From: Candidatus Sigynarchaeota archaeon
GTDB taxonomy: Archaea; Asgardarchaeota; Lokiarchaeia; Sigynarchaeales; Sigynarchaeaceae
NCBI GenBank assembly: GCA_030587525.1
Contig: JAUQYW010000009.1
Location: forward strand, 1 to 38,614
Length of the DNA stretch: 38,614 nt
Reading direction: 5' to 3'
The notes beneath the pieces are model-generated. The model worked only from the letters and a program-made list of their open reading frames with translations, had not been told where the DNA came from and searched no databases. The position numbers and the translations under genes are program-made. Of this stretch, positions 1 through 7,892 are shown in pieces (position 1 is the first letter of the stretch; each line of letters begins with the position of its first letter).

Positions 1-491
1 AGTTGCAGGCTTCCACGATTTGACATCCGTCGCTCCTCTTTATAGTTCTTTCCTTACAATACGCGTATTTTCTGCGAAACATGGAATCAAGCGATTCAAC
101 GAATTGTGTTTTAGCAAATCATCGAAACGGACAACAACGAAAAATGTTAAAGCGCATTCATTTCCCGAAACGTGCGTTTTTCGAAGAGCAAACGATCGTG
201 AAAGAAATAAATATGTCGGTGCCCCACGTTTTAGTTAGGTAGACTCATTTAGTGCATTTTTCATAGAATCAACATAGCTTAACACCTAATAAAGCCCCCG
301 TTCGATAACGTTAAAAATTAACTTGGCGCACGGATTTTATCAAATTTATTTATGATGGATATCATGTCTATTGTAAAAATGACGTTCTATCGAGATATGA
401 TAATGCAATCATCTACTTAACGATCTAATTCAATTAAAAGGATTGACACGCTGGTCGCTTCCATCACGACTACCAGTTTCGCTATCATTTC
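1..491. other. No gene recognised (left edge)
   Basis: This AT-rich stretch holds short open frames on both strands, but none has a convincing start with ribosome binding site or a recognisable protein. The longest plus-strand frame begins with a TTG codon and encodes a low-complexity Ser/Lys/Arg-rich string. I see no tRNA, hairpin terminator or repeat. It lies downstream of the minus-strand operon that ends near 492 and probably contains its 3' untranslated region. Confidence 0.5.
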
Positions 492-947
492 TCAGGTCAT
501 TTGCCGGGCTTGGTTTAGAAGTTTCCGTCGGACAACAAGCATCATTACACCCGTTATCACGTCGAAACCCACGCATATAAATAGCAAAATTGCTATTCCC
601 AACATTCCTTGAGATAGCCACTTCAAACCTTCCCTGAAATATGCGACTGCTGCATCTAATAGCATTAATCCCAGTATAATAGCTGCAACTCCTGCAACAA
701 TCATAATTCCCTTGTTGATATGACCACCCCGTTTATCAACAAACGATGCCCATGTTAGAATCGCAATAACAAACAAATGGACAATTATCACGATCCAGAA
801 AGCAGGAACTGCTTGTTCAGGCGTTGAATCAGGTGTCGTATCTGTAATTACAAAGGGTATTACCACTATGGCTAAACAACAGACCACAAAGATAACCAAA
901 CCGGTCCCGACATGAATCAACCGGCGCAATGTTGTGTCTCTAATCAT
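492..947 (-). CDS. Four-helix membrane protein, unknown function
   Basis: The product is 151 aa with about four hydrophobic segments (roughly residues 10-33, 47-67, 77-100 and 113-139) and short charged loops, so it should be an integral membrane protein. No family signature is recognised. The ATG has a good ribosome binding site (AGGAG, eight bases upstream) that overlaps the end of the preceding gene. Only five bases separate the two genes, so it is almost certainly co-transcribed with, and perhaps a partner of, the large membrane protein upstream. It is the last gene of the minus-strand cluster. Function cannot be inferred beyond membrane location. Confidence 0.7.
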   Translation of the reverse strand: MIRDTTLRRLIHVGTGLVIFVVCCLAIVVIPFVITDTTPDSTPEQAVPAFWIVIIVHLFVIAILTWASFVDKRGGHINKGIMIVAGVAAIILGLMLLDAAVAYFREGLKWLSQGMLGIAILLFICVGFDVITGVMMLVVRRKLLNQARQMT

Positions 948-952
948 GGCCT

Positions 953-2875
953 TTACTCCTTGCTTTTACTTAAGAAGGTATCCCTGGACTTGAACAACCG
1001 CGCCTTCATAACCACGATCGCGAGGAAACAACACGAGACCGGGAGGTAAAACAACGGCCTGTTGAAGTTTTTCCAGAAGTCCCAGAGGAACCACGTGGTG
1101 AACTGTATGACTCGTATAACGTGCGTTTGCTTTAGCGCTTCGTTTAAGTCCTGGTGCAATCGCCATATCACGTCGTCCCCCCATTTGACTTGGATGCGCA
1201 AGAGCGGCGCGTGGAAGATCTCCGTGATTCCCGCGGCTTGGGCCACCAGGCAATCTTCGAGGTACCGCTGGTACCCGGTCTCGTCGTTGGTGTACCAGGA
1301 CGCCTCGGGATAAATGTACCCGAGCAAGATCGAATTGCCACGACTTCCAAGCTGCGTCATCTGGTCGATGCAATCCCGATAGCACGCGAAATCGCCATTA
1401 GGGTCTGTATCGTGGTATGACATTTGGCCGTAACGGACATTTGGAAGATCCGTGAAGGGCAATGCGGGATTAGCGTGCGTGTCTTGATCGCCATCGATGA
1501 ATTCGCTGAAGTCACTAGGGGTAAGAACGACATAAATGCTTTTTCCGAGCGTGAGCGCATAACGAAACACGTTCTCGTACGCGGCGCGTGCTTGGGCGTA
1601 GAGCGTCTCGTTTTGCTCGTTCATCCAGTACCACAATCGCTTGAAATCGCCCCACGAATCAGGGATGATCGTTCCGGGAAACAGCGGCATATACCCGGGT
1701 CGATTCAACGATGGCTGGGGATAATTTTCCTGCTCGCAGTCGAAGCTAACGCCCTGGAACCTTGGCCATCGCAACCCCCAATCCAAGGTTATGTTCGCCA
1801 GTGGCGTGATGTTCAAGTAATTGAAAACGTGAGAATAATCGTTGTTCGCGTCGATCTGGAGATAAAATTTCACGTTCCAATGATCGAGTATCTGGAACAA
1901 GAAGGTGGACCGGATGTTGGCAAATATATCGGGATTGGTCACGTAATCGCCAAACCAATTATCGATGATCGTCGCGTTGCTCGCGTTCAGCGCCTGCAGC
2001 ACTCGCCAGTTCGTGATGTACGTGAAATTGATGGACGCGTTGATCGTCGTTATGGAAAGTGGCTTGGAGAGCACGACCGTGCCGTTCGGATATGACTGCG
2101 CGCCGTGCAAGTAATCGGCATAGTTGTCCGACGTGTTCGCGGGCAGATAAACTTGATTGACGAAAGCTAACCCCCCGTCCACGAAATCTGCCGGGGGATT
2201 CACGATGGTTTCCGGCGAGACGAGCAGCGTCCAATTGTCGATAGGCTGGGTCTCGGAAACGTTCGTTGCTTGTTTCAAGTCCGGACCGCCCCAGTAACTG
2301 CTCGTGGTCCTCGCACCATCCGGTGCCCTGATGCTTATCGTTGTCCAGAACGAGTTCACCGACGCGATTCCCAGGATAGCAGCGCAACACGCGGCGATGA
2401 CAAACCCGCTCTTTATAAATCCCACCAGCTTTTTCCTGGTGAAGATCCCTTCATTCGACTTGGACAAGGGTTCAAAACGCCTCGAAATCTTTATCGCTTC
2501 TAGAAAGGCCATAAAATTGCTAGCAGCAAGGACTATTGCCACGAGCAGCAATGGGATCCCGAAGGGGCCATTGAAAAAAAGCGCCAAGGCGAGGAATACC
2601 AAAAACTGCACGAGATGGATCCCGGTTCCGATGCCGTGGAACAATCGAGATCCACGCGTGAAGCAACCCGTCACGAGGATCGAGAGCAACAACCCGAGAC
2701 ATATGAAATAAAATTCCCCGAAGAACCCGACAAATACGGCTCTTGTCATTATGCTATAGACGATGTATTGAGCGATCATCAAGCTCCACACGAGAATGTC
2801 CAAGATCCCGCTCGCGAAGATGAAAAATGGCAGTTTCAGCCGTGTCTTGATCCGATCCTTGAACATGATCGTCAT
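953..2875 (-). CDS. Large membrane protein with extracellular, possibly TIM-barrel glycosidase-like domain
   Basis: A 640-aa protein. The first ~175 residues contain about five hydrophobic segments (around 15-42, 47-70, 86-101, 106-125, 152-172). A long soluble region of ~430 residues follows with many N-x-S/T sequons, and a final membrane helix lies at about 606-624 with a basic tail. The soluble part is rich in Trp, Tyr and Asp and shows strand-like segments ending in acidic residues (GVSFDCEQE; GYIYPEASWY), which is reminiscent of TIM-barrel glycoside hydrolases; this is inference, not a family assignment. Sequons and flanking helices suggest that the domain faces outside. It sits between a transglutaminase-like gene (42 bases upstream) and the four-helix protein (five bases downstream). 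An envelope or polysaccharide role is possible. Confidence 0.75.
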   Translation of the reverse strand: MTIMFKDRIKTRLKLPFFIFASGILDILVWSLMIAQYIVYSIMTRAVFVGFFGEFYFICLGLLLSILVTGCFTRGSRLFHGIGTGIHLVQFLVFLALALFFNGPFGIPLLLVAIVLAASNFMAFLEAIKISRRFEPLSKSNEGIFTRKKLVGFIKSGFVIAACCAAILGIASVNSFWTTISIRAPDGARTTSSYWGGPDLKQATNVSETQPIDNWTLLVSPETIVNPPADFVDGGLAFVNQVYLPANTSDNYADYLHGAQSYPNGTVVLSKPLSITTINASINFTYITNWRVLQALNASNATIIDNWFGDYVTNPDIFANIRSTFLFQILDHWNVKFYLQIDANNDYSHVFNYLNITPLANITLDWGLRWPRFQGVSFDCEQENYPQPSLNRPGYMPLFPGTIIPDSWGDFKRLWYWMNEQNETLYAQARAAYENVFRYALTLGKSIYVVLTPSDFSEFIDGDQDTHANPALPFTDLPNVRYGQMSYHDTDPNGDFACYRDCIDQMTQLGSRGNSILLGYIYPEASWYTNDETGYQRYLEDCLVAQAAGITEIFHAPLLRIQVKWGDDVIWRLHQDLNEALKQTHVIRVIQFTTWFLWDFWKNFNRPLFYLPVSCCFLAIVVMKARLFKSRDTFLSKSKE

Positions 2876-2917
2876 TCCGACGCTTCATACTTAAAACATT
2901 TAGCATCGATACAACGT

Positions 2918-3559
2918 CTATCGTTGACCAGGATTCCACGTGTTTCCGTAGGTCTCGATAAAGGCATCCATGATCTGCTTGTACGGCACGTCGGCAAACG
3001 TGCCGTGGTCCTTGACATACTCGAAATGCTTGTTGCCGAGCTTGTCGGTTGATTGGAACACGGCATCTTTCGTTCCGTCGAAATCCACCGGGAAATAGCC
3101 TTTATCCTCGGTCAGAGCAAGGTCGAACGCCGGGTTTACCTTGAGCCATGTGTCATTCATGAATAATTCTGCATAGCCATGGTACACGAACAATTTCGTG
3201 CCCATTACTTTTTTCAAGTTTTCAGAGGCAAGGTGGTTGATGATGTCGGCGAAATGAAGCCTGGCGGGAATTTTTAACGACCGCGCAAGTGCAACGAGCA
3301 GCGTTGCCTTGGGGATGCAAAACCCGTATCCCCGGGAAAGGGTCGTGCTCGCGCGAAGGTAGGTTCGCGACGGCAATCCCCAGTATACCTTGTAGGGAAT
3401 CTGGTCCCGCACGAAATAGAACAGCCGTTGAGCCATGCGCGAAACGTCAGCTTGACCAATCCCTTTCACGATATCCCGGGCTTTGCTTGGGATAACAGGG
3501 TTGTCGAAATCGATGAAATACGTCGGTGCAAGGTATTCATCCATGATGTTACTCGTCAT
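2918..3559 (-). CDS. Transglutaminase-like cysteine peptidase-fold protein
   Basis: A 213-aa protein with the transglutaminase-like core. A nucleophile Cys lies at residue 81 in GYGFCIPKATLLVALARSL, a His at 127 in YHGYAELF, and an Asp at 146 in WLKVNPAFD, giving the Cys-His-Asp triad in the expected order and spacing. The helix after the Cys and the following IPAR strand match the family. There is no signal peptide or membrane segment, so it should be cytoplasmic. Archaeal members can be proteases, amidases or peptide ligases, and the substrate is unknown. It starts nine bases after the end of the Cys-rich membrane protein and is likely co-transcribed with it. Confidence 0.85.
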   Translation of the reverse strand: MTSNIMDEYLAPTYFIDFDNPVIPSKARDIVKGIGQADVSRMAQRLFYFVRDQIPYKVYWGLPSRTYLRASTTLSRGYGFCIPKATLLVALARSLKIPARLHFADIINHLASENLKKVMGTKLFVYHGYAELFMNDTWLKVNPAFDLALTEDKGYFPVDFDGTKDAVFQSTDKLGNKHFEYVKDHGTFADVPYKQIMDAFIETYGNTWNPGQR

Positions 3560-3568
3560 TTACATCCA

Positions 3569-4147
3569 TCAATCCCGAGGTTTCAAGAAGAAAAATACTT
3601 TTAGTAGATTACAAGTTTCCCGGTGCGCGCAGCCATGGCACGACAACCTGATGTGCACCGCGAAGTAGAGCAGGATCAATCCCAAGCAGAGAAGGGCATA
3701 CCAGAACGCTGGCATCACCCAGCTAAAAAGTACGATTGGAATCAAGAGCGAAGGCTGGAATGCCCAGGCAATGAAAAGCACGACCGGGGGGAAGAAAAAG
3801 ATTACCGCCCAGCCAATCGTCGGGATCACGAGTGCCTTCTTGTACCGTTGCACTGAGCCTTGCACACCGAACACCTTTTTTGCATACTTTCCCATCCCAT
3901 CAGGGCACCAGCGACCATAATAGTAGCAATTCGGGCACAACACCACGCGAAACACGACGAAATAGCACCCGAAGCACCATGCCGTGTAAAAAATAGCCAA
4001 GCCCGTGCCAATCACGGGCACCCAATACACGCCGTAAATGCCCACGAGGAATGTAGGAATGATGAAAATCAACTCGGCTACCAGGTTCCAAGGGGAATAG
4101 TGCTCCTTGCGCTCGGAGCAAATCCACGGGCATAACGGGTCGTTCAT
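3569..4147 (-). CDS. Cys-rich multi-pass membrane protein, unknown function
   Basis: The frame could extend to a GTG at 4225, but the ATG at 4147 has a GGAGG motif about ten bases upstream, so I prefer this start (192 aa). There are about four to five hydrophobic segments. Two cysteine clusters lie in the loops: CPNCYYYGRWCPDG before the third helix and CHGCAHRETC near the C-terminus. A further CPWIC occurs at the N-terminus. The clusters could bind zinc, form disulfides or hold an iron-sulfur centre. No named family is recognised. It lies 139 bases downstream of the E1-like gene and immediately upstream of the transglutaminase-like gene, so it may belong to either transcription unit. Confidence 0.75.
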   Translation of the reverse strand: MNDPLCPWICSERKEHYSPWNLVAELIFIIPTFLVGIYGVYWVPVIGTGLAIFYTAWCFGCYFVVFRVVLCPNCYYYGRWCPDGMGKYAKKVFGVQGSVQRYKKALVIPTIGWAVIFFFPPVVLFIAWAFQPSLLIPIVLFSWVMPAFWYALLCLGLILLYFAVHIRLSCHGCAHRETCNLLKVFFFLKPRD

Positions 4148-4286
4148 AATGGGATGGTCCTCCTTGGTCATCAACGTTGATATTTTCAAAAACTGGGTGG
4201 GGATGGGAAACTCAACCGGGATCACAGCATTCGGTGACGAATTTCTCCCCCGGGCTTAAGGTTCCATCCCCGTGGATGTTTTTTTT

Positions 4287-5171
4287 TCACTTCTTGGTAC
4301 TACATACCCAGCAAGAGGGATTCTTCATCTTTTCGATGAATGTAAACGAGTTCCGTGTCCCGTCATAGCGCAGCTCCTTGCCAATCACGGGCGGCCCAAC
4401 TTTTTCGTTCCACGTTCCATCTTTCTTGAACGAATCGAGCCCGAGAAGGATTTTCACGATCTGCTGGGCTTGCAATGCCCCGATGATGGACGTGGTCGTG
4501 ATGATGTTCGCCATCTTCATCTCGGTGAACCCTTCTTCCTTGGCGATTTCTTGCCCCGTGCACGAGAATTTCTTGAACATGTTGTCGAGATCTTGCGACG
4601 ACATGCCGCATTGAATGCATGGGGAATCCCTGACCTGCGGGATCACGCAAAAGATGCTCCCGTACCACCCGTCGATGCCGGAATCGACGAAGGGAAGGTC
4701 ATAGAAGTACGAGTACGAGTTGACGTGCAGCCGGGCTTCCACGTTATCGAGGCACGATGCGGTCGCGTTGCACTCCTTGTAGATCTCCTCCTTGAGATCC
4801 TCGATTTTTCCGATGATGGGAACTATCTTCGTCCGGCCATACTCCATAGCATTTCGAGCGACGATATTGGCCTTGAACTGGGTCTTTCCCACATCGCTTT
4901 CCTTGAAAAACACGCAGCGGTTCAAGTTCGAACGATCCACGTTGTCGAAATCCACGAGATAGATCTTGCCAATCCCCATTAATGTAAGGTTTTTCACGAG
5001 CTCATTGCCTGTCGCACCCGCTCCGACCACGAGCACGGTGCTCGTGCGGATCTTCTCCTGGTCCCAGCCCTTGAGCCGTTTTTGGCGATCAAAGAGGTCC
5101 TGGTTGATGCTTTCAACGCCGAGGAATTGAACATCATCATCATCGAATCCTCGTTCGGGATCTTTCGCCAT
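4287..5171 (-). CDS. E1-like ubiquitin/ThiF-family activating enzyme
   Basis: This 294-aa protein belongs to the E1/ThiF/MoeB superfamily, which adenylates the C-terminus of a ubiquitin-fold protein. Visible are the nucleotide-binding loop GAGATG (residues 50-55), the DFDNVDRSNLNR motif (74-85) with the ATP-contacting arginine, and SCLDNVEAR (139-147). Two zinc-type pairs are also present, CIQC (185-188) and CWVC (287-290). Cys204 in FSCTGQ is a candidate acceptor of the modifier, and the helix IITTTSIIGALQAQQIVKILLG follows. Length fits UbaA/UBA5-like minimal enzymes; there is no rhodanese or ubiquitin-fold domain. It is the third gene of a tight operon after the longin-GTPase and the JAMM protease (24-base gap). 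Modifier conjugation and sulfur-carrier activation are both compatible. Confidence 0.93.
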   Translation of the reverse strand: MAKDPERGFDDDDVQFLGVESINQDLFDRQKRLKGWDQEKIRTSTVLVVGAGATGNELVKNLTLMGIGKIYLVDFDNVDRSNLNRCVFFKESDVGKTQFKANIVARNAMEYGRTKIVPIIGKIEDLKEEIYKECNATASCLDNVEARLHVNSYSYFYDLPFVDSGIDGWYGSIFCVIPQVRDSPCIQCGMSSQDLDNMFKKFSCTGQEIAKEEGFTEMKMANIITTTSIIGALQAQQIVKILLGLDSFKKDGTWNEKVGPPVIGKELRYDGTRNSFTFIEKMKNPSCWVCSTKK

Positions 5172-5195
5172 GACCAGTCCCTCGTGAAAATGTGC

Positions 5196-5726
5196 TTACT
5201 TTTTTGTTTTCAAGACAGCATAACTCACGTAATGGTAATGCTTCTCGTCATCGATCTTGAAAAACGCGCGCTCGTTCCGCACGGGATCGACCACGAGGGC
5301 CACGTGAAAACCCCGGTTGAACATCTCCATGGTCTTGATATCGACCGAGCTCAAGAAGACACCGAGATTCGGATGGCTGTGCCACCAGCCCGTGATGATG
5401 GATTCGGGAAACTCCGTGTCCCGCTTGATCGACATCTCCCCGACTGCGCCGTCGATCACTTGCGTGAAGATGGGATGCTTCTCGATTTGCTCACTGAACA
5501 AGTGGCCAGTGATGATCACGTACTCCTTTCCCTTGTACTTGTATGCATTTCCAACCAGCATGCCGATGATCTCGTACTTGTTATTCTTGCAGCGTGCTTC
5601 GATCTCGTCCAGGATTTTCTTGTTGATGTACACGTCGTGAACGTAGGACTCCTTCTTCATTTCCATAATATGTTGCTTCGTGCCAGGTTGGCCTTTATTT
5701 TGCCCATCATCAACCATGTTCATCAC
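5196..5726 (-). CDS. JAMM/MPN+ metalloprotease (Rpn11/desampylase-like)
   Basis: A 176-aa protein with a complete JAMM zinc-protease signature: Glu52 in YEIIGMLVG, then HSHPNLGVFLSSVD (116-129), which fits H-x-H-x7-S-x2-D exactly. Such enzymes remove ubiquitin-like proteins from targets or process their C-termini (proteasomal Rpn11 in eukaryotes, HvJAMM1 in haloarchaea). The outermost start is GTG; ATG codons at 5723 and 5717 are alternatives, and the latter has GGTGATG just upstream. It begins four bases after the stop of the longin-GTPase and is followed 24 bases later by the E1-like gene. This pairs an activating and a deconjugating enzyme in one operon. Confidence 0.93.
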   Translation of the reverse strand: MMNMVDDGQNKGQPGTKQHIMEMKKESYVHDVYINKKILDEIEARCKNNKYEIIGMLVGNAYKYKGKEYVIITGHLFSEQIEKHPIFTQVIDGAVGEMSIKRDTEFPESIITGWWHSHPNLGVFLSSVDIKTMEMFNRGFHVALVVDPVRNERAFFKIDDEKHYHYVSYAVLKTKK

Positions 5727-5730
5727 CGTT

Positions 5731-6615
5731 TTATGCCGCGGGTTCTTTTAAGAACACGTTCGATAGCATGGTACCGATCAACTGGAAGAACTTTGTTTTT
5801 GCATCGGGATCGATTGCTGAAAACCCGTACGTTCTCAAGTCGCTGAGATTTTTCTGGATCATTTCCGGCTCCAGCGCCACGTCTTTCAAGTCCTGCATGT
5901 TGGCGAGGATGACCAGCCGTCCCTTGCGGACATTCGCCTTGAGTTTTTCCACGTGTTTTTTCGTCCGGCTCACGTTAGAGACCCCGGAGCTCACGACGAG
6001 GATCACGAGATCTACCGATTTCAAGAGGTCCGCCTGGAACCGGATATCGTTGATTAATGAATCGAGCGTGAATTTGAACAAATCCATTTGCTTGACGTTC
6101 TGGATCCCCTCCACGGATACCGATTTCTTGTAGAGCTCGTTGTCGTTATCATCGAGAGTAAGAAGCCCCTCGCCAGGGAAAAAATCAAGGAGGGTGGACT
6201 TGCCAACCCCGGGTTCACCGACGAGGACGATCTTGAGCGGGAGCATGATCAACTCGTCGACGATCTGGTCGAAAGGTCTGAAAATCGTGACGTTTCCGTT
6301 CCAGTGCTGGATTTGATCTGCGAACATACGGTGGAATTCAGCTTTCACCTTTTCGATGCGGCCCTGGACTTCCTCTTCCAAGTCATCCTTGTCGCAGCAA
6401 AATACGAATAAGAGTTCGTGCTCGCCAAGCGAGTAGATGAACCGAATGTCTTGCATGACGAGGCTCTCGATCTTGCCTCCCTTGACCTCGGTGCTGAACG
6501 ATGCCAGGGCAGTTAAAAAACCGGAAATGAGGTCCTGGTCGATTTTTTTTTCACCATACTGCCGAGAGTACATCAAGAGGCCGCCGCTGCCGATGACCAT
6601 GAAGTTTCGTATCAT
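5731..6615 (-). CDS. Longin/roadblock-like domain fused to a Ras-superfamily-like GTPase
   Basis: A 294-aa protein in two parts. Residues 1-122 look like a longin/roadblock-type regulatory domain: it opens IRNFMVIGSGGLLMYSR and continues with alternating strands (DIRFIYSLGEHELLFVFCC) and a long helix. Residues 123-294 are a small GTPase with a P-loop GEPGVGKST (133-141), an NMQD base-recognition motif (239-242) and FSAID (265-269) resembling G5. A clear D-x-x-G switch II motif is not visible in the expected place before DLVILVVSSG. Asgard genomes are known for many small GTPases and longin/roadblock proteins, which in eukaryotes act in membrane traffic. As first gene of the operon with JAMM and E1 enzymes, it may regulate or localise a modifier pathway; that link is inference. 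Confidence 0.85.
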   Translation of the reverse strand: MIRNFMVIGSGGLLMYSRQYGEKKIDQDLISGFLTALASFSTEVKGGKIESLVMQDIRFIYSLGEHELLFVFCCDKDDLEEEVQGRIEKVKAEFHRMFADQIQHWNGNVTIFRPFDQIVDELIMLPLKIVLVGEPGVGKSTLLDFFPGEGLLTLDDNDNELYKKSVSVEGIQNVKQMDLFKFTLDSLINDIRFQADLLKSVDLVILVVSSGVSNVSRTKKHVEKLKANVRKGRLVILANMQDLKDVALEPEMIQKNLSDLRTYGFSAIDPDAKTKFFQLIGTMLSNVFLKEPAA

Positions 6616-6799
6616 TTCGCATCATTTATTTGTATGTCTAACACATCAAGCATCCACGTTTCTTATCATAGCAAGGGTGGCAAGAACAAAGTATCGATAT
6701 CGCTCTTGCGAGCCAAAAATCCACCAAACGTGAAAATATTTTTCCTATACTATGTTATTGAACTTGAATAATTTAAAAATAGTTTTACCATCCTCTCGT

Positions 6800-7453
6800 A
6801 TGGATCTACGCGTGATGACCATGGACATCCAGAAAATGCAAGCCGAGCTCACGAGCATCATGAATGGCATGATCGACGCCAAGACAAGGTTGCAGAACGA
6901 AATCCCGACGAAACAAGCAATTTTTTCAGAGCGGGATCAAGTTGCCAAGGATCTTCTCCGGGCACAAGAAAAATTCAAGAAATTACTCGTTGATCTTGAC
7001 TTGATCGGCGAGGCCACGCAGCCTTCATCGATCGCGAGCGGGCCAGCTGTCACCATGAGCATCGATCCTGCAAGAATCCTCGCCGTCACGTGCCGCAATG
7101 CCGTGAAGGAAAAACTCGATGGTTTCCAGAACCTGGTGCTCGACCAGGTCACGACCGGCGGTCCATTGGATGCCCGCTTTTACAAGGAGATCAATCCCTC
7201 TATGCCAGATGCTGCCATCGCCAATATCGAGAAAAAGATCGACAAGATTTTCAAGGAGATTGTCAAGAAAGCATCAGAAAAGGACCTCATCGTGTTGATC
7301 GGCATCAAGGATGACAAGACCGACCAGTTCCTGTTCAAATCCGCGGACCTCGTTGCATCCAGGACAGGCAAGAGGGTCATCGTCGTCGAGGTGGATTCTC
7401 TCGCGAGAATGACGGAGAACGAGGTCAAGGCGATCATCGCCAGATTGGGGTAG
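6800..7453 (+). CDS. Coiled-coil protein, unknown function
   Basis: The frame opens at 6752, but an AT-rich TATA-like stretch (about 6774-6782) lies inside that extension. I therefore prefer one of the ATGs at 6800, 6815 or 6821. The product (about 210-217 aa) starts with a charged helical region of ~65 residues likely to form a coiled coil. A predicted alpha/beta part follows (LIVLIGIKDD, a Lys/Glu-rich helix, KRVIVVEVDS) and a final helix. No named family is recognised. It is five bases upstream of the next gene and divergent from the longin-GTPase operon. Confidence 0.7.
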   Translation: MDLRVMTMDIQKMQAELTSIMNGMIDAKTRLQNEIPTKQAIFSERDQVAKDLLRAQEKFKKLLVDLDLIGEATQPSSIASGPAVTMSIDPARILAVTCRNAVKEKLDGFQNLVLDQVTTGGPLDARFYKEINPSMPDAAIANIEKKIDKIFKEIVKKASEKDLIVLIGIKDDKTDQFLFKSADLVASRTGKRVIVVEVDSLARMTENEVKAIIARLG

Positions 7454-7458
7454 TCAAG

Positions 7459-7848
7459 ATGGAGCTCGAAGACCTGCGCATCTTGCTCACTCAGAACCTT
7501 GGCATGGAAGTCACAGTTCACGAAAAATACATCATGAGTTATTGGAAAATCGATAAAAAGATACAAAAGCAAATCATCTTTTTTCCGGATGCGGAAACGC
7601 GCATCCTTTATATATCGATGCGGTTTGATGAAAAAAATCAAGATGCTGATTTCCTGGCAAAACTCCTCAAGGAAAACTTGAAGCTCTCGTTTGTAAAATT
7701 CTGCATGGATAAAGACGGGAACCTTATGGCATTGGCAGAAGTGCCCGAGGCGAGCATCTCGGATGAATGCTTGCGAACGTCGCTTTACGCGGTTTTCAAG
7801 GCTGCCGAGAGATTTTACGTGCTATTGTCCACGAAAGCAAGATCTTGA
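7459..7848 (+). CDS. Small protein, possibly YbjN/type III chaperone-like fold
   Basis: This 129-aa cytoplasmic protein shows a helix, then antiparallel strands (IQKQIIFFPDAETRILYISM), a central helix, strands (FVKFCMDKDGNLMALAEV) and a final helix (CLRTSLYAVFKAAERFYVLL). That order resembles the YbjN/type III secretion chaperone-like fold, which often mediates protein-protein contacts; the assignment is structural inference only. It begins five bases after the coiled-coil gene, strongly suggesting that the two are translated together and possibly form a complex. The tRNA methylthiotransferase gene follows 44 bases later. Confidence 0.7.
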   Translation: MELEDLRILLTQNLGMEVTVHEKYIMSYWKIDKKIQKQIIFFPDAETRILYISMRFDEKNQDADFLAKLLKENLKLSFVKFCMDKDGNLMALAEVPEASISDECLRTSLYAVFKAAERFYVLLSTKARS

Positions 7849-7892
7849 CGCTGGTGGCCCGGATCACCGATTGATTTGAAGGTAATACGGTC

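Noticed and set aside
1424..2095. Long plus-strand frame of 223 codons opposite the large membrane protein
   Set aside because: It is an antisense shadow of a gene with clear membrane segments and sequons; its own protein has no recognisable domain and no ribosome binding site.
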